Positions 21,007-29,256 are shown, counted from the first letter of the stretch. The stretch: DNA of 64,000 nucleotides from Brucella pseudogrignonensis (GCF_002252525.1 NZ_NNRM01000006.1:248001-312000); one strand, 5' to 3'. Made by a program: numbers and translations. Notes: a model not told the origin generated them from the sequence alone.

Positions 21007-21169
21007 TGCTCTTTCCCTCTCCTGTTAACTGCTAAAATGGCACAGCGAAGAGGAAGAACAAGGATATATTCGCGTATATTCCGCTTCCCTCCGCGAAACT
21101 CATATCGACAAGTCAGAAACTTCCTTTACTCTGTCGGTAGCTTTCGGGGATGAATGGCGGAAAGGCTGC

Positions 21170-22069
21170 ATGAAGCGTTCGCATCTGGCTATAGCAACTG
21201 TCGCAGTTTTCCAGCTTCTTTGCTGGCCAGAAGCTATCAATTCCGCCTTTGCTGAAAATGGATCGGAAGCCGAAATCTATGGTCCACCGATGCCCCCCAA
21301 GAAAGCAGAACCCACGGTCGCACGAATCTGCGAATTGATTGAAGCGAGCGCCGAACATCGCGGCATTCCAAAAGACTTCTTTGCACGGCTGATCTGGAAG
21401 GAAAGCCGTTTTGATCATCGCGCTGTCAGCCCTGTGGGCGCACAGGGCATTGCACAATTCATGCCCTATACGGCCAAAGAACGCGGTTTGGCAGACCCAT
21501 TCGATATCGAACAGGCCATCCCGGCTTCAGCCAGTTTTCTCAGTGAACTGAAAGGCGCTTTCGGCAATTGGGGGCTCGCAGCTGCAGCCTATAATGCCGG
21601 GCCGACACGCGTCTCCAACTGGATGCGCTCAGGCGGCTTTCTTCCATTGGAAACCGAAGATTACGTGCTGGATCTGACTGGCGCTCCTGCCGATAACTTT
21701 GCGTCGGGCAATGAAATTACCAATCGTCCGCTTGATGCAAAACTCACCTTTACGGAAGCCTGCAAGCGTCTGCCCATCGTTAGAACAGCAACGATTCCCA
21801 TGTCGCAGATCAAGCCGAAGCCATGGGGTATTCAAGTTGCCGGTAATTTCCGACGCAGCGTTGCCGTTAATCAATGGAGCAGGTTGCGTAAACAATTCTC
21901 GTCAGTACTCGCCGGGCATAACCCTGTCATCAGCCGCGTTCGCACACCGATGGCGCGACGTGGAATCTATGCGGTTCGTATCGGTGCAGATAGCCGTTCC
22001 GAGGCTGATAACATTTGCAGTAAACTTCGCGCAGTTGGTGGAGCCTGCATAGTTTTGCGTAATCGCTAA
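21170..22069 (+). CDS. Lytic transglycosylase (SLT domain) with SPOR-like tail
   Basis: Cleaves peptidoglycan glycan strands in the periplasm. 299 residues with a signal peptide ending AFA. The SLT domain (about 50-170) has the catalytic Glu in LIWKESRFD (E78), then SPVGAQGIAQFMP and the AAYNAGPTRVSNW block. The C-terminal region from PWGIQVAGNF to the end (GIYAVRIGADSRSEADNICSKLRAVGGAC) looks like a SPOR-type peptidoglycan-binding fold. A GGAAAGG site precedes the ATG. Single gene. Confidence 0.9.
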   Translation: MKRSHLAIATVAVFQLLCWPEAINSAFAENGSEAEIYGPPMPPKKAEPTVARICELIEASAEHRGIPKDFFARLIWKESRFDHRAVSPVGAQGIAQFMPYTAKERGLADPFDIEQAIPASASFLSELKGAFGNWGLAAAAYNAGPTRVSNWMRSGGFLPLETEDYVLDLTGAPADNFASGNEITNRPLDAKLTFTEACKRLPIVRTATIPMSQIKPKPWGIQVAGNFRRSVAVNQWSRLRKQFSSVLAGHNPVISRVRTPMARRGIYAVRIGADSRSEADNICSKLRAVGGACIVLRNR

Positions 22070-22478
22070 GCATATTCGAATGCTATACCATAGTATGATA
22101 CGATATATTGCGACCAGAATGTTCTATTTTGGTATTAAACCGTCGTTATTCTCGTAATTTTTGTACAAATTCGTGACGATACCGTTTCAAAGATAACCAA
22201 TCACATATTCTGTGAAGAATTTGCTTGCCAAACTACGCGGCATAGATCAGTCTTCGTTCGTCCGGGCAATTTGAGTACAAACGGAAGACTGGAAGAACGG
22301 CGCGCCGGAACCGCTAGAAGTTCCGGGTCGGGGAGTAATCTCTGGCAATGATCGGTTCCTTTCCAATGTCGAAAACTGCCTGCATGACCCTCTGCCGGGT
22401 GTGTGGTGCGTTCGGCAGAAGTTGTAATTCCACTGTTTTCTAAAAAAGCAGTGGCGCCAAGGAAAAGGAACGGATCCC
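22070..22478 (+). promoter_or_regulatory. Long structured upstream region and leader of cspA
   Basis: The 409-base gap begins AT-rich and then holds two clear hairpins close to the gene: TCTGCCG/CGGCAGA (22391-22397 with 22413-22419) and CCACTG/CAGTGG (22430-22435 with 22449-22454, with inner T4/A-run pairing). The last ends just before the ribosome-binding site AAGGAAAAGGAAC. Long structured leaders that refold on cooling are known for cspA of E. coli; a similar role here is inference. Confidence 0.55.
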
Positions 22479-22694
22479 ATGGCACAGACCGGACAGGTCA
22501 AATTCTTCAACTCCGAAAAAGGTTTCGGATTCATCAAGCCAGATGATGGCGGCGCAGACATTTTCGTGCACATCTCCGCTGTTCAGGCGTCGGGTTTGGC
22601 CGGACTTGCTGACAATCAGAAGGTTTCCTACGAGACGGAACCGGATCGTCGTGGCAAAGGCCCTAAGGCTGTAAACATTACCGTTACTGAGTAA
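22479..22694 (+). CDS. cspA: Cold-shock domain protein
   Basis: Single-stranded nucleic-acid chaperone of 71 residues, one cold-shock domain. RNP1 (KGFGFIKP) and RNP2 (DIFVHIS) are intact. Start at the ATG after a purine-rich site is clear and a strong terminator follows at once, so it is monocistronic. The structured leader upstream is the main sign of regulation. Confidence 0.97.
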   Translation: MAQTGQVKFFNSEKGFGFIKPDDGGADIFVHISAVQASGLAGLADNQKVSYETEPDRRGKGPKAVNITVTE

Positions 22695-22716
22695 TCGTTT
22701 ACCCAAAAAGATCTAT

Positions 22717-22741
22717 ACCCCGGCCAACGCCGGGGTTTTTT
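22717..22741 (+). terminator. Intrinsic terminator of cspA
   Basis: Perfect stem ACCCCGGC/GCCGGGGT (22717-22724 with 22729-22736) followed by six T. Confidence 0.92.
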
Positions 22742-22973
22742 ATTGGCCGATCATTGGCCCAATATGCGCCTAAAAACACGTCACTTAAAACGCGCGAAAT
22801 ATTACCAGCACGGTATTTAATTTACCGCTTATCAGCGGATTCCGCCGCGCCTTCACCATTGTTCAGCCTCCATTCATGTCGAGAATATTAACCTGATATT
22901 CATGATTGATGCGATGTGCCGACCGGCCCGCAGCATCGCCGAAATTGCAGTTGTGCTTCTGAAGGAGCGGACA

Positions 22974-23435
22974 ATGAACAAACTACTTAAAACAGCTATT
23001 CTGGCAGTTGCCTCGATAGCAGCAGTCTCAGCACCGCTGGCAGCGGCTTCGGCAGACTCCTGGGGCCGTCGCGGCTGGGATCGCGGCGACTGGAACCGTG
23101 GTGGATGGGATCGCCCATACCATCGTCATCGTGACCGCACAGGTGATGCCGTTGCAGCTGGTGTAATTGGCCTCGCAGCAGGCGCATTGCTCGGCAGCGC
23201 TCTGAGCCAGCCGCAGCCAACCTATGTGCAGCCAGCTCCGGTTTATGCGCCGCCCCCACCGCCTCCAGCCTATTATCCAGCGCCGCCAGCACGCAGCGTG
23301 CAGTATCGCGTTGGGTATGAACCATGGAGCCGTGGCTGGTATCAGTATTGCTCGGACCGCTATCGCTCGTTCAATGCAAATACCGGAACCTATCGTGGTT
23401 ACGACGGTCGGGATCATTTCTGCTCAGCAAACTAA
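22974..23435 (+). CDS. BA14K-family protein
   Basis: Member of the family named after the Brucella 14-kDa immunoreactive, lectin-like protein. 153 residues from ATG 22974, which follows a good GAAGGAG site; a start at 22902 would add 24 residues that spoil the signal peptide. Signal peptide to about AAASA, then a Trp/Arg/Gly-rich segment, a hydrophobic Gly-rich helix (VAAGVIGLAAGALLGSAL), a Pro-rich linker, and the C-terminal BA14K domain with YCSDRYRSFNANTGTYRGYDG. Likely in the envelope. The name family has reported hemagglutinating activity; here that is untested. Confidence 0.88.
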   Translation: MNKLLKTAILAVASIAAVSAPLAAASADSWGRRGWDRGDWNRGGWDRPYHRHRDRTGDAVAAGVIGLAAGALLGSALSQPQPTYVQPAPVYAPPPPPPAYYPAPPARSVQYRVGYEPWSRGWYQYCSDRYRSFNANTGTYRGYDGRDHFCSAN

Positions 23436-23468
23436 TCCCGTACCAGACTAAAAAAGCCGCTTAATACA

Positions 23469-23499
23469 AAAACTCCATGAGTCCTACTCATGGAGTTTT
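23469..23499. terminator. Bidirectional intrinsic terminator
   Basis: Perfect 13-base-pair stem (23469-23481 with 23487-23499, A-run and T-run included). It can end both the BA14K gene and the opposite hydrolase gene. Confidence 0.88.
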
Positions 23500-23551
23500 G
23501 ATTTAGCCAAGTGGCGATTGTTTTTTCAAAGCTTGATGCGTCAGCATCTTG

Positions 23552-23579
23552 AGCCGCCTTGTTATAAAAGGGCGGCTTT
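23552..23579 (+). terminator. Second plus-strand intrinsic terminator
   Basis: Stem AGCCGCC/GGCGGCT (23552-23558 with 23571-23577) followed by TTTCTTG. It lies 50 bases after the first terminator with no annotated gene between them. Confidence 0.6.
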
Positions 23580-23599
23580 CTTGTATTCTTGTCCGGATA

Positions 23600-24256
23600 T
23601 CATGCATATCCGATATTGTTCAGAAACGGATTGTTGCGGCGCTCTTCACCAAAACGGCTTCCCGTACCATGTCCGCATAGAAAGCCGACATCGTCGCCCA
23701 GCGGTAAAAGCTTTTCTTTGATCGAACGGATCAACGCGTCATGGTCTCCGCCCGGAAGATCGGTTCGACCCACAGACCCGTTAAACAGAACATCACCAAC
23801 AATCGCAAAACGCGCTTCAGGGTTATAAAAAACCACATGACCCGGTGCGTGACCCGGGCAATGGAAAACGTCAAACACATGGCCAGCAACGGTGACTGTG
23901 TCACCTTCTTCGAGCCAGCGATCGGGCGTTATATTTCGTACACCTTCGGTTAAACCGTATTTCAGGCCAGTCGTGACCAGACTGTTGAGCAGAAACTCAT
24001 CATCCTTGTGCGGGCCGATAACATCAACGCCCAAAGCGTCCCTAAGCTCAGATGCCGCGCCAGCATGATCGATATGACCATGCGTGATCCAGATCGCTTC
24101 AACTTCGACATTCTGAGAAGCGACTGCTTCCTTGATGCGCTCAAGATCGCCACCCGGATCAATCACCACACCCTTTTTCGTTTCCGCATCAAAAAGGATT
24201 GTGCAGTTCTGCTGAAATGGCGTCACCGGAACGATTATGGCCTGAAGTTGCCCCAT
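23600..24256 (-). CDS. MBL-fold hydrolase, glyoxalase II-like
   Basis: Metallo-beta-lactamase fold hydrolase of 218 residues. The metal site is intact: THGHIDHAG, later CPGHAPGH, then GDVLF and the C-terminal GHG. The closest type is the YcbL/GloB2 branch of hydroxyacylglutathione hydrolases. I choose ATG 24256 (MGQLQAI), preceded by a TGGAG site; the frame stays open to 24469 but the extra residues are not family-like. Its own promoter must lie in 24257-24350, since a terminator stands just upstream. Confidence 0.9.
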   Translation of the reverse strand: MGQLQAIIVPVTPFQQNCTILFDAETKKGVVIDPGGDLERIKEAVASQNVEVEAIWITHGHIDHAGAASELRDALGVDVIGPHKDDEFLLNSLVTTGLKYGLTEGVRNITPDRWLEEGDTVTVAGHVFDVFHCPGHAPGHVVFYNPEARFAIVGDVLFNGSVGRTDLPGGDHDALIRSIKEKLLPLGDDVGFLCGHGTGSRFGEERRNNPFLNNIGYA

Positions 24257-24353
24257 GAAATACTCCATTTGGTCAGCATGATTGAAAAGGCTGCATATAT
24301 TGCCGTCCCCCATCACATAATGCGGCATGACATGCTTGCAAAGCCCCTCAAAC

Positions 24354-24382
24354 AAAACGGGCGGCCTTAAGCCGCCCGTTTT
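24354..24382. terminator. Intrinsic terminator
   Basis: Perfect 12-base-pair stem (24354-24365 with 24371-24382) with AAAA and TTTT edges. It ends the small glycine-rich gene on the minus strand. Confidence 0.88.
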
Positions 24383-24488
24383 CCCCTCTCTCACGAAGGT
24401 CTGAAGCACATCTTGTCGGAAAACAGTTATTCTGCAGGATGCACTCAAAATCGGTTGTTGTCCCCACAACCGCGCTATTTGCTTACAC

Positions 24489-24770
24489 TCAGGCTTTGCT
24501 TGCCAGCGAGTTCTTGATCAGTCCGATAATTGCCGTGAGGACGATACCGCCCACACCACCACCGGCCAGCTGGCCAACGACACCATTGAGAACAGAGTCC
24601 AACCCGCCACCGGACAGTAAAGGCAGAAGCTGACCAAGAATAACGCCACCAATGCCACCGGCAACAGTGTTTCCTGCGGTTCCGAGGCTCAGATTCTTGA
24701 CAGCACCAGCAATGTTGCCGCCGACTGCACCTGAAACAAGCTGGAGAATGATAGGCAGTAGAGATTCCAT
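24489..24770 (-). CDS. Small glycine-rich hydrophobic protein, unknown
   Basis: 93 residues, not recognised. It is almost all Gly, Leu, Val, Ile, Ala and Asn, with repeated units such as GGIGGVILGQLLPLLSGGG and GVVGQLAGGGVGGIVLTAI. The spacing of glycines (GxxxG, GGxxG) resembles glycine-zipper membrane peptides. There is no classical signal peptide. ATG 24770 has a GATGGGG site eight bases upstream; a GTG at 24779 is the alternative. Flanked by its own terminator, so it is a separate unit. Being a real gene is supported by the ribosome site, terminator and codon regularity. Confidence 0.7.
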   Translation of the reverse strand: MESLLPIILQLVSGAVGGNIAGAVKNLSLGTAGNTVAGGIGGVILGQLLPLLSGGGLDSVLNGVVGQLAGGGVGGIVLTAIIGLIKNSLASKA

Positions 24771-24872
24771 AATCGTCACCCCATCTGAGTTAAAAGCCGG
24801 AATAACGCGAATCCGACTTGGAAAATCTTGAACCGAAACTTCCCAATGTCAAACAATAAGCATTCACATAGT

Positions 24873-24900
24873 AAAAAAGCGGCTTAAAAGCCGCTTTTTT
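24873..24900. terminator. Intrinsic terminator of ilvE
   Basis: Symmetric hairpin AAGCGGCTT/AAGCCGCTT with flanking A6 and T6, directly after the ilvE stop on the minus strand. Confidence 0.9.
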
Positions 24901-24915
24901 CTGTTTAAAACCTTA

Positions 24916-25806
24916 TTACTCAGCAGCTATTCGCTTGGGCTGAACTTCGGCTGTATAGTCGTTCATCAGCAAATTCGTAATTTCGCCTGGCTTGAAATGG
25001 TACTTGCCGATTTCAGAAACCGGCGTCACTTCGGCAGCCGTGCCGCACAGGAAGCATTCGCTGAATGTTTCCATTTCTTCTGGCATGATAACGCGCTCGA
25101 TAACTTCCAGACCACGGCGCTTGGCGAGATCAATGATCGTGCGGCGCGTAATACCGTCGAGGAAGCAATCAGGCTTTGGCGTATGCAAAGCACCATCCTT
25201 CACGAAGAAGACATTGGCACCCGTGGCTTCAGCAACCTGACCACGCCAATCCAGCATCAACGCGTCGGCATAACCCTTGGCTTCTGCCGCGTGCTTGGAA
25301 ATGGTGCAGATCATATAAAGACCGGCAGCCTTCGAGCGCGAAGGTGCAGTGCGCGGGTCTGGGCGGCAATATTCAGCAATATCGAGGCGAATACCCTTCA
25401 TTTTCTCTTCTGGCGAGAAATAGCTTGGCCACTGCCAGATCGCGATTGCCAGATGAATGCGATTGTTCTGTGCGGAAACGCCGAGCGACTCCGAGCCGCG
25501 CCATGCAATCGGACGCACATAGGCATCTTCAAAGCCCTGCTTTTTCAGCAGCTCGCGGCAGGCATCGTTGATTTCATCCACGCTGTAGGGAATCTCGAAA
25601 CCAAGAATTCGCGCCGATTCATGCAGACGCTCGGTATGCTCCGTCAGTTTGAAGATTTCGCCGCCATAAGCGCGTTCGCCTTCAAACACTGCACTCGCAT
25701 AGTGCAGACCATGGGTCAGCACATGAACCTTTGCATCCTTCCAGGCGACGAACTCGCCGTCCTGCCAGATAAACCCTTCCCGTTGATCGAATGGAATCGC
25801 AGCCAT
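24916..25806 (-). CDS. ilvE: Branched-chain amino acid aminotransferase
   Basis: PLP-dependent class IV aminotransferase that moves amino groups between glutamate and branched-chain keto acids. 296 residues. Visible are the N-terminal VHVLTHGLHYASAVFEGERAY, the PLP Lys region (SRSKAAGLYMICTISKHAAEAKGYADALMLD) and the cofactor-binding ECFLCGTAAEVTPV. Divergent from the MarR gene across a 429-base spacer and followed by its own terminator. Confidence 0.95.
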   Translation of the reverse strand: MAAIPFDQREGFIWQDGEFVAWKDAKVHVLTHGLHYASAVFEGERAYGGEIFKLTEHTERLHESARILGFEIPYSVDEINDACRELLKKQGFEDAYVRPIAWRGSESLGVSAQNNRIHLAIAIWQWPSYFSPEEKMKGIRLDIAEYCRPDPRTAPSRSKAAGLYMICTISKHAAEAKGYADALMLDWRGQVAEATGANVFFVKDGALHTPKPDCFLDGITRRTIIDLAKRRGLEVIERVIMPEEMETFSECFLCGTAAEVTPVSEIGKYHFKPGEITNLLMNDYTAEVQPKRIAAE

Positions 25807-26181
25807 TTTAGCTTCCTCAAAGTTGGGCTACGGTTTTTCCGCCCGCCCGTTTTGCCCTGATGGGCCTTTCCCTAGTCTTTTCTCACCATTTAAATCGATA
25901 TAACTGGTAAGATAGAGACGTTTTTCTTTGCCAAGACTGGCATTTTACAATCAAACACGCTGAGGTCAGCTCAAACAATTATGCTGAGATCAGACAAAGA
26001 ATGCATGTAAAACAAAGATATTTCCGGCAATTACGGAAAATAACGCTCGCTATTGGTCATTACCGTCCTTAAGGGACAGTATGACACAGCTAACCGCGTA
26101 ATTATCTCTCCTCCAACATGCAGCAGCGCAAACTTTATTCCAAAAAAACCGGTCTGCACTTCCCAAAAATTATCTTGGCGA
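25807..26181. other. Intergenic region ilvE / marR-like
   Basis: Long divergent spacer. Apart from the operator and promoter next to the MarR gene (separate entry) I see two similar short blocks, GCTGAGGTCAG and GCTGAGATCAG near 25959 and 25982, and no open frame I trust. The frame open from 26053 lacks gene-like composition before 26236. Confidence 0.4.
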
Positions 26182-26210
26182 TTGAGTTATGTCAACAATG
26201 CTGACATATT
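26182..26210 (+). promoter_or_regulatory. Candidate promoter with embedded MarR-type operator
   Basis: A perfect inverted repeat TATGTCA-N7-TGACATA (26188-26194 with 26202-26208) lies 27 bases before the MarR gene start. It sits between a possible -35 TTGAGT (26182-26187) and -10 CATATT (26205-26210) with 17 bases between. MarR proteins usually repress themselves at such palindromes, so autoregulation is likely (inference). Confidence 0.6.
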
Positions 26211-26235
26211 TATCGCAACAGGATGGAGCTTCGAT

Positions 26236-26757
26236 GTGAACTCGACGAATGATATGAACTACATAAGCAACCCTCTAACCTCTCTGGAGGCAGATGACCT
26301 CAACGTCATTGAGTTGCTGTTCTTTTCCTATCGCGATTTCACCGCCGACCCCGATCTGATCCTTGAAAAGATTGGCTTTGGCCGCGCGCATCACCGTGTG
26401 CTGTATTTTATCAACCGTAAGCCCGGCATGACGGTAGCAGAGCTACTTGATGTTCTTCGTATCACCAAGCAAAGCCTGTCGCGTGTTCTCAAACAATTGA
26501 TCGACACAGGTCACGTTGTTCAGGCTACCGGACTTCACGATCGCCGCCATCGCAAACTTTATCCCACGAAAAGCGGACGACAACTCACACTCGCGCTTGC
26601 TCTGCCACAGTCGCGCCGCATCGCACGGGCATTGGAAGAATCCGGAGCGGTAGAACGCGAAGTTATTGAACGTTTTCTTTATAATATGGTCAATCCTGAG
26701 CGCCGCGCCCAGATCGATGATTTTGCAGCAACCGAAACGGCTGTGGAAGCATCTTAG
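26236..26757 (+). CDS. MarR-family transcriptional regulator, PetP-like
   Basis: Winged-helix regulator of about 173 residues. The recognition region is AELLDVLRITKQSLSRVLKQLIDTG with the wing HDRRHRKLYPTKSGRQL. I use GTG 26236, which has GGATGGAG seven bases upstream; ATG 26254 is the alternative. The order MarR regulator, then OmpR-type response regulator recalls petP-petR of Rhodobacter (recalled). A palindromic site in its own promoter suggests autoregulation. Confidence 0.87.
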   Translation: MNSTNDMNYISNPLTSLEADDLNVIELLFFSYRDFTADPDLILEKIGFGRAHHRVLYFINRKPGMTVAELLDVLRITKQSLSRVLKQLIDTGHVVQATGLHDRRHRKLYPTKSGRQLTLALALPQSRRIARALEESGAVEREVIERFLYNMVNPERRAQIDDFAATETAVEAS

Positions 26758-26781
26758 CCCCCAACCTGAGAAGGCTGGGGG
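26758..26781 (+). terminator. GC-rich hairpin after marR-like gene
   Basis: Stem CCCCCAACC/GGCTGGGGG with one mismatch and a 6-base loop starting right at the stop codon. There is no T-run, so it may be a pause or RNA-stability element rather than a terminator. Confidence 0.3.
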
Positions 26782-26955
26782 AGAACGCGCAACAATATAA
26801 GCCCTGCATAGACGCGCCGTCTTGCAGTGGCTAAGATGCGGTATGTTATGGAAGATCATGAAATGGTTTTCCTCCATATACGTGAAGTAAAAAGCCCAAT
26901 GCCGTGCGGCATCCTTTGCACGGTAATTTGGCACAGGATGGGATCAAACGACGCC

Positions 26956-27660
26956 ATGGCTGTAGAAGAATCGAACCTATCGGATGACGCGCCACATCTT
27001 CTTGTTGTCGATGACGACACGCGAATCCGTAGCCTTCTTTCACAATATCTGACGACCAGCGGCTTCCGCGTCACCATGGCAGGCAGCGCTGCAGAAGCGC
27101 GCCGCAAGCTTGAAGGCATCGACTTTGATCTTCTGATCCTCGACGTCATGATGCCAGGAGAAACAGGCGTTTCGCTGACCCGCTCGCTGCGCGAGCAGAA
27201 GAGCGTGCCGATCCTCATGCTGACAGCTCTGTCGGAAACAGACAGCCGCATTGACGGCCTGTCGGCCGGTGCAGATGATTATTTGCCAAAACCTTTCGAT
27301 CCGCGTGAGCTGATCCTGCGTATCAATAATATTCTTCGTCGTGGCGCCGCACCGGCCCAGCCGAAGATCGAGCAGATCGTTTTCGGCCCTTACACTTTCT
27401 TCATTCCACGTCGCGAACTGAAGAAAGGCACGGAAACGATCAAGCTTACCGATCGTGAACAGGACATCATGGCGATTTTCGCCGAGCGTGCTGGCGAAAC
27501 CATTCCACGTCATGAACTGACTGGTCAGGATGGCGATGTCGGCGAGCGCACGATTGATGTGCAGATCAACCGTCTGCGCCGTAAGATCGAACAGGACCCG
27601 GCCAACCCGGTCTGGCTGCAAACAGTTCGCGGCATCGGCTACAAGCTGAGCATCGAATAG
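26956..27660 (+). CDS. OmpR-family response regulator, CenR/PetR-like
   Basis: Two-component response regulator, 234 residues. Receiver domain: acidic pair DDD at 19-21, phosphorylated Asp 63 (ILDVMMPGETG), Thr 90, Lys 112 (PKPFDP). The C-terminal OmpR-type winged helix ends in ERTIDVQINRLRRKIEQDP and TVRGIGYKL. ATG 26956 is chosen; ATG 26938 would add six residues. The kinase gene follows 90 bases later. The pair fits the alphaproteobacterial CenKR envelope-control system and the PetR of Rhodobacter; this assignment rests on memory of these proteins and is tentative. Confidence 0.92.
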   Translation: MAVEESNLSDDAPHLLVVDDDTRIRSLLSQYLTTSGFRVTMAGSAAEARRKLEGIDFDLLILDVMMPGETGVSLTRSLREQKSVPILMLTALSETDSRIDGLSAGADDYLPKPFDPRELILRINNILRRGAAPAQPKIEQIVFGPYTFFIPRRELKKGTETIKLTDREQDIMAIFAERAGETIPRHELTGQDGDVGERTIDVQINRLRRKIEQDPANPVWLQTVRGIGYKLSIE

Positions 27661-27750
27661 TAATTCGAAGAGAGAGAGCGGAGCCTCGCAAATTTCAGAG
27701 CGTGACAAAAGCCATGCAACTAGCAGAACCGTCTGGAGTTATCTGAGACG

Positions 27751-29094
27751 ATGAAGTCACCCTGGAAATCGATAACACGCTGGTTTGCGCGCAGAATGCC
27801 TAAAGGGCTTTATGCGCGCTCGCTCATCATCATCATTGCACCGATGGTTCTCCTTCAGTCAGTGATCGCTTATGTCTTCATGGAAAGACATTGGCAGATG
27901 GTGACTGAGCGGCTTTCAACAGCCGTTGTCCGCGATATTTCTGCGATTATCGACATTCTGGAAACCTATCCGCAGGAACCCGGATACGACAATCTAATCC
28001 GCATTTCGCAGCAGCGCCTCGGGCTCAACATTTCGATCCTGCCTCCTGACCCGCTGCCACCGCCGGGGCCAAAACCGTTCTTCGCTATTCTTGATTACTT
28101 CCTGAGTGAAGAAATCACACGCCAGATCAACCGGCCCTTCTGGGTCGATACGGTGGGCGATTCTGATCTCATTGAAATCCGCATCAAGCTCGATGATAAA
28201 GTGCTGCGCGTCTTTGCACGCCGCAGTCAGGCTTATGCGTCCAATACCGGCATCTTCCTGACATGGATGATTGGCACAGCGCTTGTGTTGCTGATCATCG
28301 CCATCGCCTTCCTGCGCAACCAGATCAAACCGATCCAGCAGCTTTCACAGGCCGCTGAAAGCTTCGGCAAGGGCCGCCCAATGCCGGAAGGCTTCCGTCC
28401 GCATGGCGCGGAAGAAGTTCGCCGCGCAGGCATCGCTTTCATTCAAATGCGCTCGCGTATCGAACGTCAGATTGAACAGCGCACGGCAATGCTCTCAGGC
28501 GTCAGCCATGATCTGCGCACGATCCTTACCCGCTTCAAACTGCAACTGGCGTTGGCTGGTCACTCTATCGATACGGAGCCGCTCAATCAGGACATCGCCG
28601 ACATGCAGACCATGCTTGAAGGCTATCTGGCCTTTGCGCGCGGTGAAGGATCGGAAGAAGCAGCGACCTATGATGTGCGCCTGCTTTGCGACAAGCTGGC
28701 CAATGAAGCGCGGTTGCGGGAGCGCGGGTTCAAGTATTCGATCGAAGGCGACAGCGAAGTGAATGTGCGCCCCAATGCCTTCTCGCGCCTTGTCAGCAAT
28801 CTTGTATCGAACGCTTTCCGCCATGCGCAGAATGTCGAGTTGGCAATCACACATGATGAAGGCTGGCTGAAGATCGTCGTGGACGACGACGGTCCAGGCA
28901 TTCCGGAAGATCGCCGAGAAGACGTATTCAAGCCCTTTGTGCGCCTTGATGAAGCACGTACGCAGGATTCAGGCGGCACGGGTGGCCTTGGCCTCGCTAT
29001 CGCGCGCGATATCGCACGAAGCCACGGCGGCGACATCGATCTGGAAGATGCACCGACCGGCGGGTTGAGGGCGATTATCCGCATTCCGGCTTAG
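27751..29094 (+). CDS. Sensor histidine kinase, CenK/EnvZ-like
   Basis: Membrane-bound kinase of 447 residues, partner of the regulator just upstream. Helices at about 23-43 and 167-188 bracket a periplasmic sensor domain of some 120 residues with a Pro-rich stretch (PPDPLPPPGPKP). A HAMP linker follows, then the H-box with phosphorylatable His 253 (VSHDLRTILTR) and the HATPase_c domain (NLVSNAFRHA, DDDGPGIP, GTGGLGLAIARDI). The usual Pro four residues after the His is Ile here. The stop codon lies inside the first bases of a palindromic repeat. Confidence 0.93.
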   Translation: MKSPWKSITRWFARRMPKGLYARSLIIIIAPMVLLQSVIAYVFMERHWQMVTERLSTAVVRDISAIIDILETYPQEPGYDNLIRISQQRLGLNISILPPDPLPPPGPKPFFAILDYFLSEEITRQINRPFWVDTVGDSDLIEIRIKLDDKVLRVFARRSQAYASNTGIFLTWMIGTALVLLIIAIAFLRNQIKPIQQLSQAAESFGKGRPMPEGFRPHGAEEVRRAGIAFIQMRSRIERQIEQRTAMLSGVSHDLRTILTRFKLQLALAGHSIDTEPLNQDIADMQTMLEGYLAFARGEGSEEAATYDVRLLCDKLANEARLRERGFKYSIEGDSEVNVRPNAFSRLVSNLVSNAFRHAQNVELAITHDEGWLKIVVDDDGPGIPEDRREDVFKPFVRLDEARTQDSGGTGGLGLAIARDIARSHGGDIDLEDAPTGGLRAIIRIPA

Positions 29095-29256
29095 AGCGCA
29101 TCCCGAAAAGTGCGACGCGGTTTTCGGAACAAGATGCGCGCAAAAACAAACAGATGTTGCGGCCCGAAAAGTGCGAAGCGGTTTTTCATGGGATAATGCT
29201 ATAAAAACAAAGAGGTAGAGCATTTCCAATGATTCAGTGAAACCGGAGATGCTCTA
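29093..29256. repeat. Rhizobiales-type intergenic palindromic repeat, copy A
   Basis: Composite element with nested palindromes: GCGCATC...GATGCGC enclosing CCGAAAA...TTTTCGG, then AGAGCATTTCC/GGAGATGCTCT (29217-29227 with 29245-29255). A second partial block (CCCGAAAAGTGCGAAGCGG, about 29163-29181) is inserted in the middle, making this copy longer than the one at 60373. It starts at the last two bases of the kinase stop codon. Confidence 0.85.

Noticed and set aside
24997-25860. Open frame of 287 residues on the plus strand opposite ilvE
   Set aside because: Antisense shadow of the conserved aminotransferase gene with no start signal of its own.
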